This document shows, piece after piece, positions 16,482 to 24,369 of a stretch of DNA of 41,013 bases. The position numbers were made by a program, and so were the translations under genes. The notes beneath the pieces were generated by a model. That model saw nothing but the letters and a program-made list of their open reading frames with translations. It had not been told where the DNA came from and did no database searches. This DNA is from a virus. Positions within the stretch are counted from its first letter, which is position 1, and each line of letters begins with the position of its first letter. The stretch covers positions 1 through 41,013 of IMG/VR virus record IMGVR_UViG_3300045922_000523; one strand, given 5' to 3'.

Positions 16482-17068
16482 GGCAGCAGTCCCTCGGCGC
16501 AGAGGGCGGTCACCTGCGCCGGGGTCGGCGGCACCTCGATGTAGACGAGATCCGGCCCCGACGAGCCTGCGACCACCGCGCCGAACACGTCCGCGTAGTC
16601 CTCGGGATCCCATGCGGGAAGCCCGCGGATCGCCGCGTACGACTGGCGCTGATCGTCACGGAGTCGCAGCGACCACGTGTGGCCGATCTCGTGAGCGGCC
16701 GTCGCCCGCCATGCCCTGTCCCAATAGGGCTCGGGCACCCGCTCGAGCGGGTAGCGAACCACGAACCCATACCCGGCCGCGTAGCCGGCCCGCGTCGCGA
16801 GGAACGGATCCTCGTCGCGGGTGCGACACACCCCCTCGGCCTCCATCGGAGCCTTCCCGACCGGCTTCCACTCGGCCAGCAGCGCGTCGACGATCGCCTG
16901 GCATCGCTGCCCGAGCGGGTCGGTCGGAGGGTGCATCGCCGAGGTCGTGGTGGTGGTCGTCGTCACGGGCCGTGATGCCCGTCGCGACACCTCTCGTGTG
17001 CTCCCGCACCCAAGGAGGATGACCCCCGAAATGAGAATCATTCCCATGACCCTGAGAATCGTTCTCAT
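16475..17068 (-). CDS. Predicted lipoprotein with zincin HEIGH motif, 197 aa
   Basis: MRTILRVMGMILISG followed by VILLGC is a lipoprotein signal with Cys21 as the lipid-anchored residue. A Thr-rich linker (35-43) leads to a globular domain with AAHEIGH at 124-130, the HExxH zinc site of metallopeptidases. PEDYADVFGA at 155-164 is in the place where the third zinc ligand of ImmA- or SprT-like zincins usually lies. Four further Cys may form disulfides outside the membrane. It lies antisense among late genes, typical of a prophage-expressed extra gene; lipoproteins of this sort can block superinfection. Whether it is an active protease is not shown. Confidence 0.75.
   Translation of the reverse strand: MRTILRVMGMILISGVILLGCGSTREVSRRASRPVTTTTTTTSAMHPPTDPLGQRCQAIVDALLAEWKPVGKAPMEAEGVCRTRDEDPFLATRAGYAAGYGFVVRYPLERVPEPYWDRAWRATAAHEIGHTWSLRLRDDQRQSYAAIRGLPAWDPEDYADVFGAVVAGSSGPDLVYIEVPPTPAQVTALCAEGLLPC
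17032..17067. promoter_or_regulatory. Pair of Zur-box-like palindromes at lipoprotein start
   Basis: Read on the + strand, TGAGAATCGTTCTCA (17053-17067) is identical to the site at 794-808, and TGAGAATCATTCCCA (17032-17046) matches it at 13 of 15. They are 21 bp apart, two turns of the helix, and overlap the first codons of the leftward lipoprotein gene. Binding there would block its expression. Because the sites are inside codons for the signal peptide, chance cannot be excluded, but the exact 15-mer recurrence argues against it. Confidence 0.45.
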
Positions 17069-17093
17069 GCGCAGAATGTAAAGGAGTCGTCAA

Positions 17094-17705
17094 GTGCCTG
17101 CCTACCGCTTCGGAGACGTCACGATCCACGCCCCGAACCGTGCTGCCGCGGTTCAGGAGTACAACCGGATGATGGGGCCGTCCAACCAGGCGGTGCTCGC
17201 GGATCTCGGGGTGCAGCTCGTCGGCGGCCAGGCCGTGCCGGTGCAGTCCTACCAGGAGCCGACATACGACTCGGGTGGCGGTGGGGGCGGCGGGTACGTC
17301 GCGCCGGCGAACCTCGGGCCGCTCGACCAGGATCCGGGTTGGCTCGCGCTCATGGCCGAGCTGGACCGGCAGGCGGGGATCTACGGCGCGGAGGCGGAGC
17401 GCCAGAAGGCGCTCGCGGTCGCGGAGCGGGACCGGCTGCTCTCCGAGCTGGCGCGGCGGGGGGAGATCGAGCGGGAGAACGTCGCCGGGTCGATGGAGGC
17501 GCGTGGCCTGCTGCGCTCGGGTGAGACGGAGCGGAACATCGCCCGTCAGCGGGCGAACGAGCTGGCCCGCTCGGGGTCGATCACGTCGGGGACCGCGGCG
17601 CGCCTGAGCGACATCGAGGGGCAGTTGGCGCTCCAGCAGGCGGAGCTCGATCGCCGCCGCGCCGAGGCCCGCGCGGAGTACCTGAGCCGGGGGTACACGG
17701 CCTGA
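17094..17705 (+). CDS. Internal virion protein candidate, coiled coil, 203 aa
   Basis: GTG 17094 follows AAAGGAG. The N-terminal part (MPAYRFGDVTIHAPN) is compact, then a Gly-rich linker (SGGGGGGGY), then long helices full of Ala, Glu and Arg (AEAERQKALAVAERDRLLSE, QLALQQAELDRRRAEARAEY). Genes placed after the tail genes and before a very large internal protein usually encode ejected core proteins in podoviruses. No enzymatic motif. Confidence 0.72.
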   Translation: MPAYRFGDVTIHAPNRAAAVQEYNRMMGPSNQAVLADLGVQLVGGQAVPVQSYQEPTYDSGGGGGGGYVAPANLGPLDQDPGWLALMAELDRQAGIYGAEAERQKALAVAERDRLLSELARRGEIERENVAGSMEARGLLRSGETERNIARQRANELARSGSITSGTAARLSDIEGQLALQQAELDRRRAEARAEYLSRGYTA

Positions 17706-18493
17706 TGGCGACGCCGGCCGACTTCATCGAGCAGCAGCGCCGCGCCCAGCTCGCCGCCCTCGCACGCGGTGGGCAGGGAGCCGTGACCGCGTACCAGGAC
17801 GCGACCGCGCAGCTCGCGGCACGCCAGCAGGCGGCGATCGACGCCGAGCTCGCTGCGTCGCGCACGCGCGGGGCGGGTCCTGCGGCCGAGGCCGCCATCG
17901 CCGAGATCATCGGTCAGGGCGCGCAGCCCTACCAGCAGCTCCTCAGCGCGCGCCAGGGTGCAGACACGCAACGGTTCCTCGCCCGTGGCATCGTTGAGGA
18001 CGTCTACATGGGCCGGATGCGCGATCAGATCCCCGCGATCGAGGCGCAGCTCGCACGCGAGGAGGCGGAGCGCCGTCGTGGCCGCGGTGGCGGCGAGCGC
18101 GGTGGCGGCGAGGATGACACGGATTGGTGGGATCCGCTCGAGGAGGACTTCGATACGAAGTCGGACCTCTACGACTGGATCGGGCTGCACGCCGGGGAGG
18201 GCCGTACGCCGGCGTTCATGGTCCAGCGGGCGCTCGCCGCGGAGCTCGGCATCCCCGAGAAGGTCGCAGAGGTGCGGTTCCAGCCGGGCGAGTACCTGAC
18301 GGAAGGGCTCCGGCGCGCAGCGCGCGCGGCGGAGCGTGGGATGCCGGTGCGGCGCTTCCGTCGCCGAGCGAAGCAAGCCGCGCGCGCGGACGACTCGATC
18401 ACGAGCCGCGCCCCCGAGCGCCGCTACCTCGTCGATCAGTACCGGCAGATGCTCCGGCAGCAGCCGCGTCGTCGCCGTGGGAGACGCCGCTAG
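17705..18493 (+). CDS. Internal virion protein candidate, 262 aa
   Basis: ATG 17705 overlaps the upstream stop. Helical N-terminal half (DFIEQQRRAQLAALARGG, QLAARQQAAIDAELAAS), a basic Gly-rich hinge (RGRGGGERGGGEDD), an acidic patch and an Arg-rich C-terminal tail that could bind DNA. It is sandwiched between two other internal-protein candidates and ends directly against the next ATG. A role in genome ejection is inferred from context. Confidence 0.7.
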   Translation: MATPADFIEQQRRAQLAALARGGQGAVTAYQDATAQLAARQQAAIDAELAASRTRGAGPAAEAAIAEIIGQGAQPYQQLLSARQGADTQRFLARGIVEDVYMGRMRDQIPAIEAQLAREEAERRRGRGGGERGGGEDDTDWWDPLEEDFDTKSDLYDWIGLHAGEGRTPAFMVQRALAAELGIPEKVAEVRFQPGEYLTEGLRRAARAAERGMPVRRFRRRAKQAARADDSITSRAPERRYLVDQYRQMLRQQPRRRRGRRR

Positions 18494-21400
18494 ATGGCCA
18501 CCGACGGCGGTTGGGGCGCCAAGAAGAAGAAGGGGCGCGCGCCGACGCAGCGCGACCCGGCGAAGGAGCTGATGCGCGGCTTGTCGCGGGCGCTCGCCGC
18601 GCCGTACTCGGCGGAGCGCACCCAGCAGATCACCGCGGCGCTGCAAGGGTTGACGCCCCGCCAGGTGCGGGAGGCGGGCCGTGCCGCCGACCTGCCGCAG
18701 GGCCACATCCGGGATCTGGTCGCGCGTGCTCGCGCGGCCCGGCAGGACGTGAAGGGCTCGCCGCTCGAGCCGGTGGGCTCGGCGTTCATGTGGACGTTGC
18801 GGCAGGCGTCGCGGCCCGCGCAGGGTGTCCTGTCGGCGACGGCGGAATGGTCCCGTCAGGGTGAGCGGAACCCGGTGGATCTCGGGCCGTTGTCGGTCCG
18901 GCTGGTGCCGACCGATCCGGGCGAGATCCTGGAGGCGGGGGTCGAGGGGGTGAAGCTCGAGCGGCACGACTCGCCGCGCACGATCGCCGAGGAGGCGGGC
19001 CGGATCCGGGCGGGACAGGGCGAGTCGACGCAGGCGTTCGGCGGGTTGCCGGGCACCGATCTGACGAAGGGCCAGGCGTTGCCTGGCGGTGCGGTGGGAC
19101 GGGTCGCGTACGACGTCGGTGGCGCCGCGGCAGTCGACCCGCTCACGTTCCTGACGTTCGGGACGGGCAGCGCGGCCCGGCAGGGGATCCGGGCGGCGAC
19201 CCGTGTCCTCGGCGAGGAGCGGGCCGCGGAGATCGCGCGCCGGGGTGTGAACATCCTCTCGGCGGAGGAGAAGGCCCGGCTCGGCGCGGACGTGGTGCGC
19301 CGCCTGCGGGGCGTGAAGCCGGGTGTGGCGGTGCGGGTACCGCAGCCGATCCGGGCGGTGCGCCGCGGGGAGAGCCTCCTGGCACCGCCGCGGACGGTCC
19401 TCCCGCTGACGCCGCTCGCCCGTGGGGCGACCGGTGTGGCGCACGCTGCGGCGGCGACCCCGCCGGGCGGGTTCCTGGAGCGCATGTTCGTCCCCCGCGC
19501 GGGGGTGCGCCAGGCGGAGCGGGCCGGGCGTCTGGCTCCCGGCACGGCCGAGCATCTCGATGACCTGCGGGCACGGTTCGTCGCGATGGCGGACGCGTCG
19601 GAGGATCTGCGCCGGCTGGCGTGGATCAAGCGGACGCACCGCCTCGACGACGACGAGACCCGCGCGCTGCTCGACGCGCTGGAGACGTCGCCCGCGGGGT
19701 TGACCCCGAAGGTCCAGGCCGCGTACGACGACCTGAACGAGTGGCGGTTGCGGCTCGCCGCGGAGAAGCGCGCGGCGGGGGTGATCGACTCGGTGGAGCC
19801 GGAGCTGCGAGCGCTCCCGCCGATCCCAGACGAGCAGTACGTCCCGCACCTGCCGGCGCACGGGACGGCCCGAGCCCGGCAGGCGGAGGAACGTGCCCGG
19901 ATCATGCGCGGCGGCCCGAGCGTCACCCGCGGTGAGCCGGGGTTCGCGAAGCGCCGGGAGATCCGCAAGACGGTGCTCGAGGCGAACGCGGAGGGTCAGC
20001 GGTTCGAGACCGATCCGCTGCTCGCGTTCGCGAAGCATTCGGTGGAGGCCCGCCGCGCGATCGCGACGCGCTGGTTCGTCGACGAGGTGCTCCAGATCAC
20101 CGATACCGACGGGGTGCCGCTGCTCAAGTCGGTCGACGAGGTGGCGGACATGTCCGACGAGGCGCTGCACGCCGCGGGGCTCGACAAGGTGACGATCCCG
20201 CGTGTCGGGGAGTTCGTGGTCGACCGGGCGCTCAAGCCGGAGATCACGAAGGTCGCGCGCCTCGCGGGTGGTGATGACATCAACGTGTTCCTGCGCGGCC
20301 TCGACCGTTGGATGACGCTGTGGAAGGGCTACGCGACGGTGCCGCTGCCGTTCGGGATCGGCTTCCACATGCGCAACGGCCTCTCGAACGTGATGCTCAA
20401 CTGGCTCGCCGACATCAACCCGGCCGACCCGGCATACAAGCAGGCGTGGACGATCCAACGTGCGATCTCGAAGGGCTTGAAGGAGGGCGACGCGCTCAGG
20501 TTCCTGCGGGGGACGAAGTGGGAGCCGGTCGCGCAGGCAGCGCTGGACCGCAACGTGATCGGCGGCGCGTTCTTCATCGAGGACATCCCCCCGGACCTGC
20601 TGCGCCCGTTCCAGTCGCGCGTCCGACGCGCCGTGCAGGCCGTGAACCCGTTCGACCCCGGCAACCTCGCCATCCGCGCCGGCCGCCGTGTCGGCATCGA
20701 GATCGAGGAGAACGCGCGCCTCGCCCACTTCATCGCGAAGCTGCGCGAGTTCGACAACGCGGACGACGCCGCCGCGTCGGTCCGCAAGTACCTGTTCGAC
20801 TACGGTGACCTCACCGCGATCGAGAAGGACGTGTTCAAGCGGGTCATCCCGTTCTACACGTTCACCCGTAAGAACACGCCACTGTGGATCGCTGCCGCGT
20901 TGCGGCAGCCCGGCAAGTATTCGCGGCTCCAGCAGTGGCGCACCGCGCTCATCAACGAGGCGGGTGGGCAGCCGGAGGGGGCGATCCCGCTGTACCTGCG
21001 CGAAGCGGGGGCGGTGCCGATCCCTGGTGTGACCTGGCGCGGCGACCCGGTGATGCTCTCCCCGGACATCCCGCCTGTCGCCGCGTCGGAGGTGGTGACG
21101 CCGCTGCTCCAGCTCGCCGGCGAGGTGCCAGGCGCGGAGAGTCTGGGGCTGACCCCACACCCGGAGGGGCCGAGCGGCGCGCTGCGCCCGCTGTTCTCGC
21201 AGGTGGGTGGCGGGCTTCCCGGCGCGCTCAAGGCGCTGTACGACGCATACGTGGCAGAACGCGACTCGTTCACCGGCCGGCCGTTCTACCCCGGCGAGCG
21301 GGTCGAGGCGCCCAGCTACCTCGGTCCGCTCGCCGCGCTGCTCCCCCGCCGCGAGGTGGAAGGCGAGCAGGTGCCGTCCCTGGGGCGCCGCACCCAATAC

Positions 21401-21658
21401 GTCATGGAGGCGCTCGCGCCGCTGCTGCCGAAGGTGCGCTCCCTCGCGCCGACGGACCCGCGCGACGAGGACAAGCAGCTCCGGCGTGCGCTGTCGATCC
21501 TCACCGGCATCCAGGTGTACCCGCTGGGTGAGGCGACCGAGCGGAGCGAGCTGTTCCGCCGCGTGGAGATCCTCCGCCGGTACCTGGCGGATCTCGCCGC
21601 GCGCGGGGTGGACGTGCCTGACCGGCCACCGTCGGGGCGCACGACCGGGGGCTGGTGA
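18494..21658 (+). CDS. Large internal virion (ejection) protein, 1054 aa
   Basis: Largest gene in the window. The core segments LPFGIGFHMRNGLSNVMLNW and YLFDYGDLTAIEKDVFKRVI with PFYTFTRKNTPLW are characteristic of very large phage internal or polyvalent proteins that are packed in the capsid and injected with the DNA. The rest is helical with basic N-terminus (GAKKKKGRAP) and no transmembrane segments typical of tape measures. Three consecutive genes (203, 262, 1054 aa) parallel the internal core of T7-like phages. No lytic transglycosylase motif was found. Confidence 0.78.
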   Translation: MATDGGWGAKKKKGRAPTQRDPAKELMRGLSRALAAPYSAERTQQITAALQGLTPRQVREAGRAADLPQGHIRDLVARARAARQDVKGSPLEPVGSAFMWTLRQASRPAQGVLSATAEWSRQGERNPVDLGPLSVRLVPTDPGEILEAGVEGVKLERHDSPRTIAEEAGRIRAGQGESTQAFGGLPGTDLTKGQALPGGAVGRVAYDVGGAAAVDPLTFLTFGTGSAARQGIRAATRVLGEERAAEIARRGVNILSAEEKARLGADVVRRLRGVKPGVAVRVPQPIRAVRRGESLLAPPRTVLPLTPLARGATGVAHAAAATPPGGFLERMFVPRAGVRQAERAGRLAPGTAEHLDDLRARFVAMADASEDLRRLAWIKRTHRLDDDETRALLDALETSPAGLTPKVQAAYDDLNEWRLRLAAEKRAAGVIDSVEPELRALPPIPDEQYVPHLPAHGTARARQAEERARIMRGGPSVTRGEPGFAKRREIRKTVLEANAEGQRFETDPLLAFAKHSVEARRAIATRWFVDEVLQITDTDGVPLLKSVDEVADMSDEALHAAGLDKVTIPRVGEFVVDRALKPEITKVARLAGGDDINVFLRGLDRWMTLWKGYATVPLPFGIGFHMRNGLSNVMLNWLADINPADPAYKQAWTIQRAISKGLKEGDALRFLRGTKWEPVAQAALDRNVIGGAFFIEDIPPDLLRPFQSRVRRAVQAVNPFDPGNLAIRAGRRVGIEIEENARLAHFIAKLREFDNADDAAASVRKYLFDYGDLTAIEKDVFKRVIPFYTFTRKNTPLWIAAALRQPGKYSRLQQWRTALINEAGGQPEGAIPLYLREAGAVPIPGVTWRGDPVMLSPDIPPVAASEVVTPLLQLAGEVPGAESLGLTPHPEGPSGALRPLFSQVGGGLPGALKALYDAYVAERDSFTGRPFYPGERVEAPSYLGPLAALLPRREVEGEQVPSLGRRTQYVMEALAPLLPKVRSLAPTDPRDEDKQLRRALSILTGIQVYPLGEATERSELFRRVEILRRYLADLAARGVDVPDRPPSGRTTGGW

Positions 21659-21900
21659 TGAGCCTCGCGGACGATCTGCTCGCCCCGATCCCACCGCCGA
21701 CGGTCATCCGCTGTCGGGTCGCGCTGCTGTTGCAGCGCCTCGACGCGCAGGACCCGGAGGGGGCCGCCGCGTTACGTTCGGTCCTCGCGTCGGAGATGCC
21801 AGGCACGGTGATCGTGCAGCGGCTCCAGAACGCCGGGATCGACCTGACGATCCACGCGCTGTGGCGTCACCGGCGGGGGACGTGCCGATGTCCGAGGTAG
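21658..21900 (+). CDS. Small HTH protein, possible small terminase, 80 aa
   Basis: ATG 21658 overlaps the previous stop. After a Pro-rich start it is helical (VIRCRVALLLQRLDAQDPEG, MPGTVIVQRLQNAGIDLTIH) and ends ALWRHRRGTCRC, a pattern of small actinophage HTH proteins whose last helix carries Trp-Arg-His and two Cys. Because no small terminase lies next to terL, this is a candidate for it, or for a regulator. It overlaps the phosphoesterase gene by 13 bp. Confidence 0.55.
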   Translation: MSLADDLLAPIPPPTVIRCRVALLLQRLDAQDPEGAAALRSVLASEMPGTVIVQRLQNAGIDLTIHALWRHRRGTCRCPR

Positions 21901-22940
21901 CGGACGCGCTGCGCGTCCCGACGGTCCGTGACCTCGACGACCGGGAGCTCGTCGAGGAGCTGGAGCGCCGCGGCTGGATCCTGCATCAGGACGACCCGAA
22001 AGCGGAGCGGCACATCGAGCTCGACGCGCCGAAGCGTGGGAAGGTCCGGTGCGCGTTCGTGTCGGACACGCACCTCGGCTCGAAGTACCAGCAGGTCACG
22101 TATTGGCGGCAGTTCTACGAGGTGGCGCGTGCGTTCCGGGTCGATTACGGATTCCATCTCGGCGATGTGGTGGATGGCAGCCACAAGATGCATCGGGGGA
22201 TGGAGTACGAGCAGTTCCGCCTCGGTTACGAGGCGCAACGTGCGTACGCGGTGGAGGCATGGCCGGAGCTGCGGTCGGCACGCGGGAAGCAGCTGACGCA
22301 GTATGTGATCGGCGGGAACCACGACGGCTCGTTCCACGCGGATGTCGGCGCGAACATCCTGTCGGATATCGGGCACGAGCGGCCCGACGTGGAGTTCCTG
22401 GGTGCGCCCGCGGCGACCTTCCACATCTCGGGGGTGCAGATCTATTTGCTGCACCCGGATGGCGGTGTGCCTTACGCGCGGTCGTACCGGCCGCAGAAGG
22501 CGGTGGAGCAGATCGCGCCGGACGAGAAGCCGAACTTGTGGGTGGCCGGGCATTGGCATGTGCCGGTGCACGTGCCGGGCTACCGGAACGTGGAGGCGTT
22601 CACGCTCCCGTGCTTCCAGTCGCAGACCCCGTATCTGCGGCGGAAGGCGCTCGCCCCGGTGGTGGGCGGGCTGCTGATGGAGATCGAGTTCTCGGAGCGG
22701 GGCTTGGAGGATCTGACGACGCGGTGGGTGATCTTCCGGAACCCGATGGAGAAGGACTGGCCAGGGGCGGTCGTGACGATATGGCCGCATGGCCTGGCGG
22801 TAACGCTTCCCTGGCTCGATGCGTACGTTCGTTGGCCGGCGAAGGGACAGCGGTTCTCGACGCGGATGGGCTGGTGGCATGTCCCACCTGCCGCCGGCCG
22901 ATCCGGCTCGCCTCGGGTATCTGCTTCCACTGCGGAATGA
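21888..22940 (+). CDS. Calcineurin-like metallophosphoesterase, 350 aa
   Basis: Contains every metal-binding motif of the family: SDTHLGS (59-65), HLGDVVDGS (90-98), GGNHDGS (142-148, catalytic Asn-His pair), HPDGG (His189) and AGHWHVP (His222, His224). It should hydrolyse phosphoesters in nucleic acid or nucleotides with two metals. The N-terminal ~50 residues are helical and outside the domain. Such enzymes occur near HTH or terminase genes in many actinophages, with roles in DNA metabolism proposed but not settled. The C-terminal ~25 residues are low-complexity. Confidence 0.85.
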   Translation: MSEVADALRVPTVRDLDDRELVEELERRGWILHQDDPKAERHIELDAPKRGKVRCAFVSDTHLGSKYQQVTYWRQFYEVARAFRVDYGFHLGDVVDGSHKMHRGMEYEQFRLGYEAQRAYAVEAWPELRSARGKQLTQYVIGGNHDGSFHADVGANILSDIGHERPDVEFLGAPAATFHISGVQIYLLHPDGGVPYARSYRPQKAVEQIAPDEKPNLWVAGHWHVPVHVPGYRNVEAFTLPCFQSQTPYLRRKALAPVVGGLLMEIEFSERGLEDLTTRWVIFRNPMEKDWPGAVVTIWPHGLAVTLPWLDAYVRWPAKGQRFSTRMGWWHVPPAAGRSGSPRVSASTAE

Positions 22941-22948
22941 TCCCCTAA
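22874..22948 (+). CDS. Tiny zinc-ribbon peptide, 24 aa
   Basis: Begins at GTG 22874 in another frame, overlapping the end of the phosphoesterase gene. The product is MACPTCRRPIRLASG followed by ICFHCGMIP: two CxxC pairs with a spacing suited to one zinc ribbon. The four cysteines in a short frame are unlikely by chance. No good ribosome site is visible, so translational coupling is assumed. It could also be the true C-terminus of a frameshifted phosphoesterase. Confidence 0.4.
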   Translation: MACPTCRRPIRLASGICFHCGMIP

Positions 22949-23853
22949 GCCGCGCGCGCGCCTGCCCCGCCCCGGTCCGGGGGCGGGGTTTCGTCGCGTC
23001 CGGCACCCGGCGGGAGGAGCCGGCGCACCGCCTCGACCGCGGCGGCAGGGTTGACGTACGTGTATTGCTGCGTCGTGATGGGCGTCTCGTGGCCCAGGAG
23101 CTCTTGCGTGACCCGAAGGTCGCCGGTCGCCCGGTAGATCGTCGTCGCGAAGTAGTGGCGGAGCGTGTGGAGCGTGTGCTCGATCCCGAGATCGTGGAGG
23201 AACTGATTGCACGAATGCGAGACGACGTGCGCGGGGACGGGGCCGACCCGCCCGTCGCGTCGAGGGAAACACCATCCGACCTTCGGGAGCCCGAGTAGCT
23301 CCGGGAGCAGCAATGGGTGGACGGGCACGCTCCGCATCTTCCCGCCCTTCGCTTCGAACACGAGCAGCGGCGGCTCCTGGTGGAGCAGCACCCCCTCGGC
23401 GCGGAGGCGTGCGATCTCGAACGCGCGCAGTCCGGCGTAGCACGCGAGGTGCATCCACACTCGGACCCGATCGGTCGCGATGAGCAGCGCGCGCGCGAGA
23501 TCCTCCTCGGGCATGGGACGGGGGAGGCGTCGGTGCAGCCGCGGCCGTTCGACGCGCACCGTCGGATCATCATCGCGATGCCCCTCGAGGAGTGCCCACT
23601 TGAAGAACGCCCGGAGATGCGAGAGCTCCGTCGCCCGGCTCTCGGGTACCTCGAGCCGGGCGAGGAAGGCGACGATCTCCTCCGAGGTCGCGTGGATCGC
23701 GTCACGGCCGGTGAACCGCTCGAGGCGGCGCAGCGCGTATCGTCGTTGCGTGATCGTCGACGCGCGCAGGTTGCGTCGACGGAGATGATCTATGTGGGCC
23801 GACGTCAGCACGACCACCCCGCTCGTGATACGGCAGTCCCGTTTGTCGCTCAT
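22945..23853 (-). CDS. int: Tyrosine integrase, 302 aa
   Basis: Site-specific recombinase that would insert phage DNA at a host attB site. Residues 15-95 form the core-binding SAM-like domain. The catalytic domain shows AGLRAFEIARL (Arg143), EAKGGKMRSVPV (Lys172), HTLRHYF (His229, Arg232) and LGHETPITTQQYTYV (His255, nucleophile Tyr264): the full R-K-H-R-H-Y set. Length is that of XerC/D-like integrases; there is no long arm-binding domain. It lies 40 bp downstream of the repressor candidate on the same strand. A start slightly downstream at a GTG is possible. Confidence 0.93.
   Translation of the reverse strand: MSDKRDCRITSGVVVLTSAHIDHLRRRNLRASTITQRRYALRRLERFTGRDAIHATSEEIVAFLARLEVPESRATELSHLRAFFKWALLEGHRDDDPTVRVERPRLHRRLPRPMPEEDLARALLIATDRVRVWMHLACYAGLRAFEIARLRAEGVLLHQEPPLLVFEAKGGKMRSVPVHPLLLPELLGLPKVGWCFPRRDGRVGPVPAHVVSHSCNQFLHDLGIEHTLHTLRHYFATTIYRATGDLRVTQELLGHETPITTQQYTYVNPAAAVEAVRRLLPPGAGRDETPPPDRGGAGARAA
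22965..22988. terminator. Bidirectional terminator hairpin between late genes and integrase
   Basis: CCCCGCCCCGG pairs with CCGGGGGCGGGG with one bulge, followed by TTT on the + strand. It lies between the end of the rightward late genes and within the last codons of the leftward integrase, where two converging transcripts must stop. Confidence 0.65.
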
Positions 23854-23893
23854 ATCGGCAGCGACCGTACGGAACTTGAGTGATTCGGGATGA

Positions 23894-24241
23894 TTACGCT
23901 GCGTTGGTCAGAAACTTCCGATTTTGACCAAAGAGGCTGTCGTGGAGCAGGTCTCGTAGCTCCTCGTCGTCGGGCCAGACCCTCGGGCGGATGATCTTGA
24001 TGCCGTATTCCGCCGGGTCGTGCTCGATCAGGAGTGCCAGCAGGTAGGCCCGCCGCAGGTCGTCGTACTTGGTGGGCCGCTCCTCGCACTTGAACAACTT
24101 GGCCCAGGTGTTCTGCACCGCCCGGTCGACGGTGTTGAGGGCGTCGACCACCTCGCGGAACGCGGCGATCCCCTGCTCGGCCATGTAGCGCTCCGTGTGG
24201 AGCTTCAATCGCTCTCCCCAGGTCACCGTCATCGTCGGCAT
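23894..24241 (-). CDS. Immunity repressor candidate, 115 aa
   Basis: ATG at 24241 has an excellent ribosome site (GGGAGGAAGGG). The sequence VTWGERLKLHTERYMAEQG, AFREVVDALNTVDRAV and RPTKYDDLRRAYLLALLIEH reads as a small all-helical DNA-binding protein in the style of short actinophage repressors. It is divergent from a Cro-like gene and upstream of int in the same direction. The C-terminus FLTNAA ends in Ala-Ala, like a ClpXP degradation tag. Recombination at a site in its 3' end would change this tail. The repressor call is by context. Confidence 0.6.
   Translation of the reverse strand: MPTMTVTWGERLKLHTERYMAEQGIAAFREVVDALNTVDRAVQNTWAKLFKCEERPTKYDDLRRAYLLALLIEHDPAEYGIKIIRPRVWPDDEELRDLLHDSLFGQNRKFLTNAA
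23904..23931. other. Candidate attP core: AT-rich inverted repeat in repressor 3' end
   Basis: TTGGTCA (23904-23910) and TGACCAA (23925-23931) are perfect 7-bp arms separated by 14 AT-rich bases (GAAACTTCCGATTT). The site lies in the last twelve codons of the repressor candidate, directly upstream of the integrase gene, and its AT-content contrasts with the GC-rich surroundings. This is where attP lies in phages with integration-dependent immunity. There is no tRNA-like sequence, so the call is from position and symmetry only. Confidence 0.4.
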
Positions 24242-24289
24242 CCCTTCCTCCCTTGCTCGTGCGCCCGCCCCAACATCGGCTGTGCAACT

Positions 24290-24301
24290 CTGCCTACGCA
24301 G
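24290..24301. promoter_or_regulatory. Operator-like palindrome at repressor promoter
   Basis: CTGCCTACGCAG has 4-bp arms CTGC/GCAG. It covers the predicted start point of the leftward repressor transcript. Its first ten bases, CTGCCTACGC, recur exactly at 36131-36140 over the start point of another promoter. Confidence 0.5.
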
Positions 24302-24303
24302 AA

Positions 24304-24332
24304 ATGCTATACGCCAAAGCCTTGACGCACAA
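24304..24332 (-). promoter_or_regulatory. Leftward promoter for repressor and integrase
   Basis: On the minus strand, TTGTGC (24332-24327) and TAGCAT (24309-24304) are separated by 17 bp; TATAGC two bases away is an alternative -10. It would start RNA near 24297, some 56 bases before the repressor ATG. The -35 region abuts that of the divergent promoter. Confidence 0.5.
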
Positions 24333-24350
24333 GTCCCGATGTCGTAATCT
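24322..24350 (+). promoter_or_regulatory. Rightward promoter for Cro-like/early genes
   Basis: TTGACG (24322-24327), 17-bp spacer, TAATCT (24345-24350): near-consensus sigma-70/SigA boxes. Expected start is about 24357, which is the first base of the GTG start of the HTH gene, so the mRNA is predicted to be leaderless. Confidence 0.75.
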
Positions 24351-24369
24351 GCAAGCGTGCAGACTTGCG
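24350..24369. promoter_or_regulatory. Operator-like element at early promoter start
   Basis: TGCAAGCGTGCAGACTTGCG contains the inverted arms GCAAG and CTTGC eight bases apart. It spans from the -10 box over the start point and first codons of the HTH gene. It matches 36089-36108 at 19 of 20 positions. Confidence 0.65.

Noticed and set aside
18494-21658. Tape-measure protein of a long-tailed phage
   Set aside because: No hydrophobic segments or coiled-coil repeats of tape measures, no tail-tube or tail-assembly genes nearby, and motifs typical of internal virion proteins.
17546-21694. 1382-aa open frame on the minus strand
   Set aside because: Shadow of the internal virion protein genes on the + strand. 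It is Arg/Pro-rich, has no motif, and the + strand proteins have coherent domains and tight start-stop overlaps.
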